Shown in pieces: positions 1 through 9,200 of a DNA stretch of 64,000 nt. The notes under the pieces were generated by a model that did no database searches, was not told the DNA's origin, and saw only the letters and a program-made list of their open reading frames with translations. Position 1 is the first letter of the stretch, and the number at the start of each line of letters is the position of its first letter. The position numbers were made by a program, and so were the translations under genes. The DNA comes from Collinsella sp. An268 (GTDB taxonomy: Bacteria > Actinomycetota > Coriobacteriia > Coriobacteriales > Coriobacteriaceae), in assembly GCF_002159765.1 (NCBI RefSeq), contig NZ_NFJH01000008.1, positions 1 through 64,000 of the forward strand. The letters run 5' to 3'.

Positions 1-566
1 TCGTTCGCATCGTCGACCTGAGCGGAATAGGGTACCTACCCTACTGCTCTCTCTCATCGTCTCTGGAAGATGGTGTCTTCTCTGTCTCCTGTGGGACACC
101 GGGGCGAATCGCCCCGTGTCCTCCCGCGATATCCGGTTCTCAAGGTGCCCGCCGCGGCCTCCCCCGTGGGGTGCGGCCCGCGCGGCAAGGAGATATATTG
201 CCACCCGGAGGGGCCGGGCGCAAGGGGGATTTTTAAGCACACATTTCCTACACATCTATTGCCTTGGGCGAATCATACTCTGCCCCAGAAATGCACGGTA
301 CTTCTATATGCGGGAGTGCTCCACCTATATAGGGCGGCTGACCGCCGCGCTTATATGACTTCATGCCTATATATGTTGGACACCACAGGTGCTTGTGAAG
401 AGATCCAGCGGTTTAACGCCTTCCCCTATGCCCGCCTCATGCCGCTGCCGTCGCATCTGCCTCGGTTATTCCTCGTCCCCTTCTACCTATACCTATGCAA
501 AGGGGCGCCCGGAGGCGCCCCTTAGTACCGTTGCATGCAACGGATATGCCCGACGTGTCGTCAGCC
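1..566. other. Intergenic region without a recognisable gene
   Basis: No open frame here has convincing coding character or similarity that I recognise. The left part holds a hairpin at 94-121 (GGACAC and CGGGGCG pairing with CGCCCCG and TGTCC, one bulged C). Positions 320-375 are rich in TATATA and GGCGG/CCGCC motifs and might contain promoter elements for a gene left of the window. The right end carries the terminator of the ribosomal operon. Confidence 0.5.
500..523 (-). terminator. Terminator hairpin after rplT
   Basis: AAGGGGCGCC and GGCGCCCCTT form a perfect 10-bp stem around a 4-base loop, 44 bases past the rplT stop codon. Read on the minus strand the stem ends in CCCCTTT, so the T-tract is short. 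It is the likely end of the infC-rpmI-rplT transcript. Confidence 0.7.
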
Positions 567-926
567 TTAGGCCTCGAGCGCCTTCTTGGCGATCGTGGCG
601 AGCTCGTTGAAGCTCTCGATGTCCTCGTAGGCCATCTGGGCGAGCATCTTGCGGTCGAGCTCGATGCCGGCGAGCTTGAGGCCGTGCATGAACTGGCTGT
701 AGGAGATGTCGTTCAGACGCGCGGCGGCGTTGATGCGCTGGATCCAGAGGCTGCGGATCTCGCGCTTCTTGTTGCGGCGGTCGCGGTACTGGTACTGGAG
801 CGAGTGCTGGACCTGCTCCTTGGCGTGCTTATAGGTACGCGAAGCGGCACCGTAGTAGCCCTTCGCCATCTTCATAACGGTGCGGTGGTGCTTACGGGCC
901 ATAACGCCGCGCTTGACTCGTGCCAT
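567..926 (-). CDS. rplT: 50S ribosomal protein L20
   Basis: L20 binds 23S rRNA early in large-subunit assembly, and in many bacteria it also represses its own operon. The 119-residue product has the usual L20 length. It starts MARVKRG, continues with the basic segment [18 protein letters not shown], and ends in the globular domain with [18 protein letters not shown]. The ATG start is preceded by an AGGAG-type site. It is the last gene of the infC-rpmI-rplT operon, 54 bases after rpmI. A promoter for rplT alone was not seen. Confidence 0.97.
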   Translation of the reverse strand: MARVKRGVMARKHHRTVMKMAKGYYGAASRTYKHAKEQVQHSLQYQYRDRRNKKREIRSLWIQRINAAARLNDISYSQFMHGLKLAGIELDRKMLAQMAYEDIESFNELATIAKKALEA

Positions 927-980
927 GTGAAATCACTCCTAGGTAAAACTCAGATCGTTGGAATCGGGTGCGCGCACTCG

Positions 981-1172
981 TTAGGCAAGACGCGACGTGA
1001 TGACCTTGCGGTCGGCAGCGGAGATCGTGGTCTCCTGACGGAAGTTGCGCTTACGCTTGGTGGTCTTCTTGGTGAGGATGTGGCTCTTGAAGGCCTTGGC
1101 GCGCATGAGCTTGCCGGAACCGGTGACGCGGAAGCGCTTCTTGGTGCCGCTGTGGGACTTCATCTTGGGCAT
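981..1172 (-). CDS. rpmI: 50S ribosomal protein L35
   Basis: This small, very basic large-subunit protein has 63 residues, the usual family length. It begins [20 protein letters not shown] and is rich in Lys and Arg throughout ([16 protein letters not shown]). It lies between infC and rplT, the near-universal order for these three genes, with 30 bases to infC. An AGGAGT ribosome-binding site precedes the ATG. It is probably controlled together with its neighbours by the leader upstream of infC. Confidence 0.97.
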   Translation of the reverse strand: MPKMKSHSGTKKRFRVTGSGKLMRAKAFKSHILTKKTTKRKRNFRQETTISAADRKVITSRLA

Positions 1173-1202
1173 GGGTTACTCCTTAATCGCTTGACAGGTT
1201 AC

Positions 1203-1766
1203 TTACGCTTGAGATTTGCTCTCGTTTTTGGCGGGCTTCTCGTCGAAGGCGCCCTTGATGGGAGCGAGCAGCATGATCATGTTGCGGCCCTCGAGCTTGG
1301 GCTGCGACTCGACCGTCGCCACATCCTTGAGGTCGGCGGACAGGCGCTCGAGCACGTTCAGGCCCTGCTCGGGATGCGCCATCTCGCGGCCACGGAACAT
1401 GATGGTGACCTTGACGCGCGCGCCCTTCTTGAGGAAACGAAGAACATGGCCCTTCTTGGTCTCGTAGTCGCCCACGTCGATCTTGGGACGGAACTTCATC
1501 TCCTTGACCTCGACGCGCGACTGGTTCTTGCGCGCCTGCTTGGCCTTCATGGCCTGCTGGTACTTGAACTTACCGTAGTCCATCACGCGGCAAACCGGCG
1601 GATCGGCGTTGGGCGCGATCTCGACCAGGTCGAGACCCTGCTCGTCAGCAACGCGCTGCGCATCGCGGATGCCGAAGAGACCGAGCTGCGAGCCGTCGAC
1701 GCCGATCAGGCGGCAACGCGTCGCGGTGATCTCGTCGTTGATGCGCGTGTCATCGTGCTTAGCTAT
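1203..1766 (-). CDS. infC: Translation initiation factor IF-3 (ATA start codon)
   Basis: IF-3 keeps the 30S subunit free and rejects start codons other than ATG, GTG and TTG. The reading frame gives 187 residues with the N-domain (RINDEITATRCRLIGVDG, about residues 8-25), the linker (VCRVMDYGKFK, about 58-68) and the C-domain. No ATG, GTG or TTG lies before the N-domain. The only start that fits is ATA at 1766-1764, eight bases after GGGAGG. Annotation from the first standard codon (1586) would lose 60 residues including the whole N-domain. Rare start codons on infC are known elsewhere and let IF-3 repress its own translation. Confidence 0.93.
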   Translation of the reverse strand: MAKHDDTRINDEITATRCRLIGVDGSQLGLFGIRDAQRVADEQGLDLVEIAPNADPPVCRVMDYGKFKYQQAMKAKQARKNQSRVEVKEMKFRPKIDVGDYETKKGHVLRFLKKGARVKVTIMFRGREMAHPEQGLNVLERLSADLKDVATVESQPKLEGRNMIMLLAPIKGAFDEKPAKNESKSQA

Positions 1767-2171
1767 TTTCGGTACCTCCCTCGTATGAGATATGCAGACG
1801 AAAAAACCCGGAGGCCTAAGGGCGTCCGGGCATCATCCATCATCAAACAGGCCCCAAGGGGCCGACCGTTTGCATATGTGATAACCAGACAGCTACCCTC
1901 GGGCGCCGCAAGGTGGGGGCCATATGCCCCGCTTCGTCAGGCACCGCTTTCGCAGTGCGGGTTGCATCTTACCACAAGGCCGACGTCTTCACGCCATCCT
2001 CACGAGCGTTGCAACCGTTCACCGCTCGAGTATGACCGTCTTCCCTCATAAAGCAACCGCTCCCCGAACTCTTGCTACCGCTCGGCCGCCCATCTCCATA
2101 AGGCCTATACAATATCGACTGTTGTGCACGCAACTGCATACCGTGCCCGATAGCCGGAAAGGAGGGCCGCT
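1767..2171. other. Divergent intergenic region with the infC leader
   Basis: These 405 bases separate infC (minus) from the decarboxylase operon (plus). The infC side holds a 14-bp palindrome GGCCCCAAGGGGCC (1850-1863) and the leader terminator at 1801-1830. A possible minus-strand -10 box TAAGAT lies near 1967-1972. On the plus side TATACAAT near 2105-2112 may be a -10 box for the decarboxylase operon. Neither -35 box is convincing. Confidence 0.45.
1801..1830 (-). promoter_or_regulatory. Leader terminator (attenuator) upstream of infC
   Basis: On the minus strand CCCGGA and TCCGGG (1825-1830 with 1807-1812) enclose an inner GCC/GGC pair, followed at once by six Ts. This is a full intrinsic terminator only 34 bases before the infC start. 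An intrinsic terminator inside the leader of infC-rpmI-rplT is the hallmark of L20-controlled attenuation in Bacillus. Whether L20 acts here is inference. Confidence 0.7.
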
Positions 2172-2561
2172 ATGGGCCTTCGCTCGATGCTACGCAATCT
2201 GTTCGGACGCTCCGCCGGCGGGCGCGCCCGTGCGACGCATGCCGCACGGACCGTCGTCGCCGCACCGCCGGAACCCGAGATCGCACCGGGATACCCCGCC
2301 CGCGACTGGGAGGAGATCCCGCCGTACCTACCCGTCGACCCGGCCGAACACCGCGAAGCCGTCATCATCGCCACCGCCGTCGCCGCGGCCGATAGGCCCG
2401 AGACCTCGTTCTCGGTCAAACGCGTATCCCTGGCAAACCCCGAGTACCGCCGTGTGGCTTGCATCGCCACGGCGCTCGGTGCCGGAGCTCTCCCCGAGAG
2501 CTCCTTTGTCGTCAAGCACGTTTATCGTCAGAAGTCTTTGGAGGAGACCCATGCTGCGTAA
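2172..2561 (+). CDS. Small decarboxylase-associated subunit (MmdE/OadG-tail-like, duplicated motif)
   Basis: First gene of the sodium-decarboxylase operon, 129 residues, with a strong GGAAAGGAGG site before the ATG. The N-terminus is basic and there is no membrane helix. Two similar segments, EAVIIATAVAAADRPETSFSV (about 83-103, shown in part) and RRVACIATALGAGALPESSF (about 93-112 region), share the pattern IATA...A...PE(T/S)SF.VK. This pattern resembles the cytoplasmic tail of methylmalonyl-CoA decarboxylase delta/epsilon subunits, which helps bind the carboxyltransferase to the membrane part. The gene overlaps the biotin carrier gene by 11 bases. The family assignment is tentative. Confidence 0.55.
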   Translation: MGLRSMLRNLFGRSAGGRARATHAARTVVAAPPEPEIAPGYPARDWEEIPPYLPVDPAEHREAVIIATAVAAADRPETSFSVKRVSLANPEYRRVACIATALGAGALPESSFVVKHVYRQKSLEETHAA

Positions 2562-2973
2562 ATTCAAGATCTCGATCGACGGCACCGCCTATCTCGTGGA
2601 GATGGAGGAGGTCGGCGCCACCGCGACGCCCGCCGACGCCGTCGCCTCGCCCGCTGCCCCGGCCGCACCCGCCCCGGCGCCCGCTCCGGCGGCCCCCGCG
2701 CCCGCGCCTGCACCCGCACCGGCCGCCGCCCCCGCCGCCAGCGCCGGCGTCCCGAGCGGTGCCCACGTGCAGACGGCGCCCATGCCGGGCAAGATCGTCG
2801 ACGTGAAGGTCAACGTGGGCGACACCGTTAAAGTCAACCAGCCCGTCCTCATCCTCGAGGCCATGAAGATGGAGTCCGAGATCGTGGCCGAGCAGGATGG
2901 CGTCGTCGCCTCCATCAATGTGGCCAAGGGCGACATGGTCAACCCCGGCGACACGCTCTTCTCGCTCTCGTAG
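2551..2973 (+). CDS. Biotin carrier subunit of sodium-translocating decarboxylase
   Basis: This protein carries the carboxyl group from the carboxyltransferase (alpha) to the membrane decarboxylase (beta). The 140-residue product starts MLRKFKISIDG, then has an Ala/Pro-rich flexible linker (about 30-65), then a biotinyl domain with EAMKMES whose Lys is the biotin site (about residue 109). An in-frame extension upstream is open but the site GGAGGAG before the ATG at 2551 decides the start. It overlaps the previous gene by 11 bases, which suggests coupled translation. The order and linker match gamma subunits of glutaconyl-CoA, methylmalonyl-CoA and oxaloacetate decarboxylases. Confidence 0.92.
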   Translation: MLRKFKISIDGTAYLVEMEEVGATATPADAVASPAAPAAPAPAPAPAAPAPAPAPAPAAAPAASAGVPSGAHVQTAPMPGKIVDVKVNVGDTVKVNQPVLILEAMKMESEIVAEQDGVVASINVAKGDMVNPGDTLFSLS

Positions 2974-3014
2974 CGCGCTCAGGTTGATCTGTCCCTACGA
3001 AGGAAGGTACTCCC

Positions 3015-4130
3015 TTGGAGATATTGATTGAAGGCGTCGTCTCGCTCGTCGCCGAACCCGGCCGCATCGCCATGATGCTCATCGGCGCCCTGCTCATGTA
3101 CCTCGGCATCAAGAAGCAGTACGAGCCGACGCTCCTCGTGCCCATGGGCCTCGGCACGATTCTCGTGAACATCCCCGGCTCCGGCGTCCTCATGACCGGC
3201 GGTGAGCCCGGTCCGTTCCAGATCCTCTTCGACGCCGGCATCGAGACCGAGCTCTTCCCGCTTCTGCTCTTCATCGGCATCGGCGCGATGATCGACTTCG
3301 GCCCGCTCCTCTCAAACCCGTTCCTGCTGCTCTTTGGCGCCGCCGCGCAGTTTGGCATCTTCTTCGTCATCATCGTGGCGTCTCTTCTCGGCTTCGATAT
3401 CAACGACGCCGCCTCCGCCGGCATCATCGCCGCCGCAGACGGCCCGACCTCGATCTTTGTGGCGAACTCGCTCGGATCGAAGTACATGGGCGCCATCATG
3501 GTCGCCGCGTACTCGTACATGGCGCTCGTGCCCATCATCCAGCCCTTCGCGGTGAAGCTCGTCACCACCAAGAAGGAGCGCCAGATCCGCATGAACTACA
3601 ACCCGCGCTCGGTGTCCAAGACGGCCAAGATCCTCTTCCCCGTCATCATCTGCGTCATCGCGGGCCTCATCGCGCCCGACTCGCTTCCGCTCGTGGGCTT
3701 CCTCATGTTCGGCAACCTGCTGCGCGAGTGCGGCGTGCTCGACAACCTGTCCCAGTCCGCACAGAACGAGCTCGTGAACCTCATCTCCATCCTTCTCGGC
3801 CTCTGCGTCTCGGTCAAGATGGAGTACCACGACTTCCTGCAGCTCGATACCCTCATCATCATGGGGCTCGGCCTGTTGGGCTTCGTGATGGACTCCGTGG
3901 GCGGCGTGCTCTTCGCCAAGGTCTTGAACATCTTCCGCAAGGAGAAGATCAACCCCATGGTCGGCGCCGCCGGCATCTCGGCCTTCCCCATGAGCTCGCG
4001 CGTGATCCAGAAGCTCGCCACCGAGGAGGACCCGCAGAACTTCATCCTCATGCAGGCGGCGGGCGCCAACGTTGCCGGCCAGATCGCCTCGGTGGTCGCC
4101 GGCGGTCTCGTCCTCGGCCTTCTGCTCTAA
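3015..4130 (+). CDS. oadB: Sodium ion-translocating decarboxylase, beta subunit
   Basis: This integral membrane subunit decarboxylates carboxybiotin and exports sodium. The 371-residue product is hydrophobic throughout, with many membrane helices (for example IAMMLIGALLMYLGIK near 17-32) and the family segments AADGPTSIFVA (about 139-149) and the C-terminal SAFPMSSRVIQ. The start is TTG at 3015, ten bases after AGGAAGG. The beta subunits of oxaloacetate, methylmalonyl-CoA and glutaconyl-CoA decarboxylases are too alike to tell apart. The symbol follows the alpha subunit in this operon. Confidence 0.93.
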   Translation: MEILIEGVVSLVAEPGRIAMMLIGALLMYLGIKKQYEPTLLVPMGLGTILVNIPGSGVLMTGGEPGPFQILFDAGIETELFPLLLFIGIGAMIDFGPLLSNPFLLLFGAAAQFGIFFVIIVASLLGFDINDAASAGIIAAADGPTSIFVANSLGSKYMGAIMVAAYSYMALVPIIQPFAVKLVTTKKERQIRMNYNPRSVSKTAKILFPVIICVIAGLIAPDSLPLVGFLMFGNLLRECGVLDNLSQSAQNELVNLISILLGLCVSVKMEYHDFLQLDTLIIMGLGLLGFVMDSVGGVLFAKVLNIFRKEKINPMVGAAGISAFPMSSRVIQKLATEEDPQNFILMQAAGANVAGQIASVVAGGLVLGLLL

Positions 4131-4146
4131 TTAGGAAGTGGTTCAG

Positions 4147-4287
4147 ATGACCTTCAACATGGAGAACCTCGAGATCGCCGTCCAGATCCTCGGCCTCGGC
4201 TGGGGCGGCATCTTCCTCGTCATGCTCATCATATACCTCGTCTCGCTGGCGCTCGGACGCATCTTCCCGCCGAGCGACAGCGAGTAG
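4147..4287 (+). CDS. OadG-like small membrane subunit
   Basis: A 46-residue protein with a single membrane helix (about residues 18-38, GWGGIFLVMLIIYLVSLALG) and a short charged tail. The ATG is preceded by AGGAAG. The position between beta and alpha, 16 bases after beta and 27 before alpha, and the shape of one N-terminal helix match the OadG/gamma-delta anchor subunits that hold the alpha subunit on the membrane. It lacks the long cytoplasmic tail of OadG. That tail may be supplied by the separate gene at 2172-2561. Confidence 0.75.
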   Translation: MTFNMENLEIAVQILGLGWGGIFLVMLIIYLVSLALGRIFPPSDSE

Positions 4288-4314
4288 ACGCCGCCGCTTG
4301 AAAGGGGTGACACG

Positions 4315-5709
4315 ATGACCCGCAAGATTCGCTTTATGGAAACCATCCTGCGTGACGGTCAGCAGAGCCAGATCGCCACGCGCATGCCCATCGAGGACAT
4401 GCTGCCGGTGCTCGGGGACCTCGATGCAGCCGGCTTCTACGCGCTCGAGTGCTGGGGCGGCGCCACGTTTGACGCATGCCTGCGCTACCTCAACGAGGAC
4501 CCGTGGGAGCGCCTGCGCACCATCCGCGAGCACGTCAAGAACACGAAGCTTCAGATGCTGCTGCGCGGCCAGAACCTCTTGGGCTACCACAACTACCCCG
4601 ATGACGTCGTGGCCGCCTTCGTCAAGAAGTCGGTGGAGAACGGCATCGACGTGCTGCGCATCTTCGACGCGCTGAACGACACGCGCAACCTCAAGACCTC
4701 GATTCGAGCCGCCAAGGAGGCGGGCGGCGAGGTGCAGGCGGCCATCTCGTACACGACGAGCGACGTGCACACCGTGCGCTACTTCACCCAGCTCGCCATC
4801 GAGATGGAGCGCGCCGGCGCCGACTCCATCTGCATCAAGGACATGGCCGGCGTCCTCACGCCCGATGTCGCCACCGAGCTGGTGACCGAGATCAAGGGCT
4901 CGGTCGACATTCCCCTGCAGATCCATACGCACGGTACCGCCGGCATCGCCCAGATGACGCTGCTCAAGGCGGTCGAGGCCGGGGCGGACATCATCGACAC
5001 GTGCCTCTCCCCCTTTGCCGAGGGAACGAGCCAGCCCGCAACCGAGTCGATGGCCATCGCCCTCGATGCGCTGGGCTACAAGACCGACCTCGATATCGAG
5101 ACGCTCGAGAAGGTCGCGGAGCACTTCGTGCCCGTGCGCGACCGCTTCCTCGCCGACGGCATCCTGAATCCCAAGGTGCTGTCCGTCGAGCCCAAGGCGC
5201 TTCTGTACAAGGTGCCGGGCGGCATGCTCTCGAACCTCATCAACCAGCTGCACGACCTGGGCCTCGACGATAAGTACGACGAGGTGCTGGCCGAGGTGCC
5301 GCGCGTGCGCGCTGAACTCGGCTACCCGCCGCTCGTGACGCCGCTGTCGCAGATGGTGGGCACCCAGGCCCTCATGAACGTCGTCACCGGCGAGCGCTAC
5401 AAGGTGGTCTCGAACGAGATCCGCGAGTACGTGCGCGGCATGTACGGCCGCTCGCCCGTGAAGATCAGCCGCGAGATCCGCGAGATGATCATCGGGGAGG
5501 AACAGCCCATCACCTGCCGCCCCGCCGACCTCATCCTGCCCGAGATGGGCAGGCTGCGCAAGGAGATTGCCTGCTACGCCCGCTCTGAGGAGGACGTGCT
5601 CAGCTACGCGCTCTTTCCCGAGCAGGCGCGCGACTTCTTGGGCCGCCGCGAGGACCCGTTCTACGACGTGCCCGTGCAGGAGGTCTCGGTCTCCATCGAC
5701 GTCGTATAA
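4315..5709 (+). CDS. oadA: Oxaloacetate decarboxylase alpha subunit (carboxyltransferase, no biotin domain)
   Basis: The carboxyltransferase moves the carboxyl group of oxaloacetate to biotin and leaves pyruvate. The 464-residue product opens with METILRDGQQSQIATRM (about 8-24, the metal and substrate motif RDG.QS..ATR). It has the Lys motif SICIKDMAGVLTP (about 174-186), the metal-binding HTHGTAG (about 206-212), and the PYC/OADA segment VPGGMLSNL (about 302-310). It stops before any biotinyl domain, which is encoded separately at 2551-2973. Pyruvate carboxylase subunit B belongs to the same family, but the membrane subunits next door favour the decarboxylase. GAAAGGGG precedes the ATG. Confidence 0.9.
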   Translation: MTRKIRFMETILRDGQQSQIATRMPIEDMLPVLGDLDAAGFYALECWGGATFDACLRYLNEDPWERLRTIREHVKNTKLQMLLRGQNLLGYHNYPDDVVAAFVKKSVENGIDVLRIFDALNDTRNLKTSIRAAKEAGGEVQAAISYTTSDVHTVRYFTQLAIEMERAGADSICIKDMAGVLTPDVATELVTEIKGSVDIPLQIHTHGTAGIAQMTLLKAVEAGADIIDTCLSPFAEGTSQPATESMAIALDALGYKTDLDIETLEKVAEHFVPVRDRFLADGILNPKVLSVEPKALLYKVPGGMLSNLINQLHDLGLDDKYDEVLAEVPRVRAELGYPPLVTPLSQMVGTQALMNVVTGERYKVVSNEIREYVRGMYGRSPVKISREIREMIIGEEQPITCRPADLILPEMGRLRKEIACYARSEEDVLSYALFPEQARDFLGRREDPFYDVPVQEVSVSIDVV

Positions 5710-5774
5710 GGTGCGCGGCGAGCTGCCCGTGTTTAGAGCGGCCCCGCCCATTCCCTTATGTGAGGCTTTGTCTG

Positions 5775-5800
5775 AAGAGCGCCCCTTTGAGGGCGCTCTT
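5775..5800 (+). terminator. Terminator of the decarboxylase operon
   Basis: AAGAGCGCCC and GGGCGCTCTT form a 10-bp stem with a 6-base loop, followed by TTGTTG. It lies 66 bases after the oadA stop codon and marks the end of the five-gene transcript. Confidence 0.85.
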
Positions 5801-5903
5801 TTGTTGAGGAGCCAAACTGGCGTCGAACGTTTATCCCGGCCCCACCTCCCCGCGCGCCGGGATAAACCGGCAGATCGCGTACCCCTGAACAATCGGGAAT
5901 GAT

Positions 5904-6194
5904 GCGACGGATTGTATGCCCGCGCTGAAAAGGGGATGATGCGGTGGACTGAATGTCCGCGCGGAAAAGGGAGAGAAGCGGCGGATTGTATGAAATCTGG
6001 GGTAAAGACGGGGCGGATTGTATCTTTCCATACAATCCGCCCGTTCTTTGCACCCCTCTGAGCTGGGCTTTTGCCGTCGCAGAAACGGAACATACAATCT
6101 GCCTATACAATCTGCCGGCTTTCTCCCCATGGGGTCCCGAGCATACAATCTGCCGGTTTTATCCCCGCGGGGTCCCGAGCAAGCAACCCGTCCG
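5904..6194. repeat. Two opposed arrays of a degenerate ~37-bp repeat
   Basis: Four plus-strand units carry GCGGCGGATTGTATG-like cores starting at 5904, 5941, 5978 and 6009. Five inverse units (CATACAATCTGCC-like) start at 6030, 6091, 6104, 6142 and 6180. Spacing within blocks is mostly 37-38 bases, with similar filler between cores (CGCGC..GAAAAGGG on one side, ATCCCC..GGGGTCCCGAG on the other). The two blocks meet in a perfect hairpin, GGGCGGATTGTAT at 6011-6023 and its complement at 6030-6042. The whole 5710-6292 interval has no credible gene. The spacing is too short and uneven for a CRISPR array. Confidence 0.8.
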
Positions 6195-6292
6195 CATAAT
6201 CCCCCGCATCGCGGGACCAACCGTAGTGGATGCGGACGGAAGAGATGCCGGTGAGCGGTTGGCCACGCCTCGCGGCGCGACCGCCGACCTCG

Positions 6293-9200
6293 CTACACCA
6301 CGGTCACGCGGCCGGCGTTGCCCACGATCGCCTTCGCCTCGGCGATGAGCGGGATGGAGCGCGCGTTCACGCGCGTCGGAATCTCGGCACGCATGTGCTG
6401 GCCGTCGCGCTGCTCGATGAAGAGCTCAACGCGGTCGCCGCCGGGGTTGGTGGCGAAGAGCGCCGCCAGGCGGGCCATGTTGCTCTGGGAGAAGCGCGCG
6501 CTCGGCACCATCACCTCAAACACCTTGGGGCGGTTGGCCTCGTCGTTGAGCTCGAGCGGCAGCACCTCCTGCGCGATGATCTGGTCGCCGCGGTCGCTCC
6601 GCTCGAGCTTGCCGCGCACGCGGATGAACGCGTCCGAGAGCACGGCGCCCGTCTCGGGGTCGGTCTCGCCGTAGAGGAAGCTCTCGCACTCCTTGTAGAC
6701 CTTGGGGAACATGACGATGGTCGCCTCGCCCTCCATGTCCTCCAGGCGCACGATCGCCATGGGATCGCCCTTTTTGGTGACGCGCTTCCCCACCTCGGCG
6801 ACCATGCCGGCGAACCAGTACGGCTTGCCCTCGGGGATGGCCTTGTTGACGGTCCCGCCGCCGGGCGCCGCAACCTCAAAGCCCGTATCGATCTGCGAGA
6901 GCGTGTACTCGCGCGCCTTGCCGAGCGCGTACTCGTAGGGGCGCAGCGGGTGGTCGGAGACGTAGATGCCGAGCACCTCGCGCTCTTGGGAGAGCTTGGT
7001 GTGACGGTCCCACTCCTGCCCGTCCGGCTCGGGAACGGAGACCTCGAAGCCCGAGCCCTCCACGTCACCGAACATATCGAAGAATGATACCTGGCCCGAT
7101 GCCTGCTCCTTCTGACGGCGCGCGGCGGCGTCGACGATGTTCTCGGGGTTCTCCTTGTCGACGAAGCTCATGAGCTGACGGCGCGTGTACCCCGAAGAGT
7201 CGAACGCTCCTGCCTTGATGAGGGCCTCGATGACGCGGCGGTTCGCCTGGCTCGAATCGACACGGTCGACGAAATCGTGCAGGTTCTTGAAGGGACCGCC
7301 CGCCTCGCGCTCGGCGATGATCGCGTCGGCCACGCCCTCGCCCACGCCGCGGATGCCCGCGAGGCCGAAGCGGATACCCTCGGTGACGGCCGTGAACTCG
7401 CGGCCCGATTCGTTGACATCCGGCGGCAGCACCTGGATGCCGTCGTGACGGCAGGCCGAGATGTAGTGCACGATCTTATCGGTCTTGCCCGTATAGGACG
7501 TGAGCACGGCCGCCATGTACTCGTTGGGGTAATGGGCCTTCAGCCATGCCGTCTGCATAACGAGGATGGCGTAGCCGGCGGAGTGCGACTTGTTGAACGC
7601 GTAGGATGCGAACTCGAGCACGTCGTCCCAGATGCGCTGGGCGGTCTCGCGCTTGTAGTCGTTGCGCTCCGCACCGTTCATCCAATGGTCGTAGATGGTC
7701 TCCTCGTGCCCGTCCTCCCAGGTGAAGACCTGCTCGGTGAGCATCTTGATCTTCTTTTTGGCCACGGGCTTGCGGATACGGCTGTCCGACTCGCCCTTGG
7801 AGAAGCCGCACATCTCGACGGAGATGTTCATAACCTGCTCCTGGTAGACCATGGTGCCATAGGTCTCGCCCAAGATATCGTCCAAGCGCGGGTCGTAGGA
7901 GACGGCGGGCTCCTTGCCGTTCATGCGGTTGATGTAGCTCGTTACCATGCCGGCACCCAAAGGTCCCGGACGGTAGAGGGCGATCAGAGCGACCACGTGC
8001 TTGTACTCGGTCGGCTTCATGTTCTTGATCGTGGCCGTCATGCCGGCGGACTCGATCTGGAAGACGCCGGCGGTGTGACCGGTCTGCATCAGCTTGAAGA
8101 TCTCGGGATCGTCGAACGGGATCTCATCCGGGTTGATGTCGATGCCGAAGTTCGCCTTGATGTTCGCCTTCGCCTTGGAGATGACGGTGAGCGTACGGAG
8201 TCCCAGGAAGTCCATCTTGAGGAGGCCCATATCCGCCACGGTATGGCCTTCGTACTGCGTGATCTCCACGCCGCCCTTGGTGTCGAGCTTGGTGGGCACG
8301 TGCTCGTTCACCGGGTCGCGGCAGATAAGGACGGCGCAGGCGTGCACGCCCTCGCCGCGCGTCAGTCCCTCGATAGCGAGCGCCGCGTCGATGATGCGGC
8401 GGGCATCGTCATCGGTGCGGTAGGCGTCGGCGAAGTCGGGGTTGTAGTTCTCCTCGTGCCCCTCTTGGCGCTCGAGCACCTGACGGAGCTTGACCTTGGG
8501 GTCTGACGAGATCATCTTCGACAGGCGCTGGCCCATGTAGACGGGGAAGTCGAGCACGCGGGCCGCATCGTTGATGGCCTGCTTGGCCTTGATGGTCGAG
8601 TAGGTGATGACGTGGGTGACCTTCTCGGAGCCGTAGAGCTGGCGGACGTGCTCCACCACCTCCAGGCGACGCTCATCGTCGAAGTCCATATCGATATCGG
8701 GCATCTCGGTACGTTCCGGCGAGAGGAATCGCTCGAACATGAGGCCGTTGGACAGCGGGTCGAAGGTCGTGATGTCCATCGCATAGGCAACGAGCGCGCC
8801 CGCCGCCGAGCCACGGCCCGGGCCGACGCCGATGCCGTTCTGCTTGGCCCAGCGCACGTACTCCGCCACGATGAGGAAGTACGCCGCGAAACCCTTGTCG
8901 CAGATGACCTTGTACTCGAACTCGAAGCGCTCCTTGACGGAGACGCCGCCGATGACCTGGTCGGCCCAATCGTCGCCGTAGCGCTTGGCAAGACCGGCCT
9001 CGCACTCGCGGCGAAACTGGCTCTCATGCGTCTCGCCGGGGTCGAGCAGCGGGTAGCGCGGCAGGATGATCTGGCCCCACTCGAGCTGCACGTCGCATTT
9101 CTCGGCGATCTCGAGGGTGTTGTCGCAGGCCTCCGGGCAATAGGGGAACAGGGCGCGCATCTCCTCCTCGGTCTTCATGTAGAACTCCGAGCCCGTCATG

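Noticed and set aside
495-2051. Long plus-strand open frame opposite rplT, rpmI and infC
   Set aside because: It mirrors the high-GC codon bias of the genes on the other strand and has no family character.
4048-6093. Long minus-strand open frame opposite oadA
   Set aside because: Antisense to a strongly conserved gene; its end runs through the repeat array, giving repeated peptides without protein logic.
5904-6194. CRISPR array
   Set aside because: Repeats are degenerate, occur in both orientations, have no unique spacers of constant length, and no cas genes are near.
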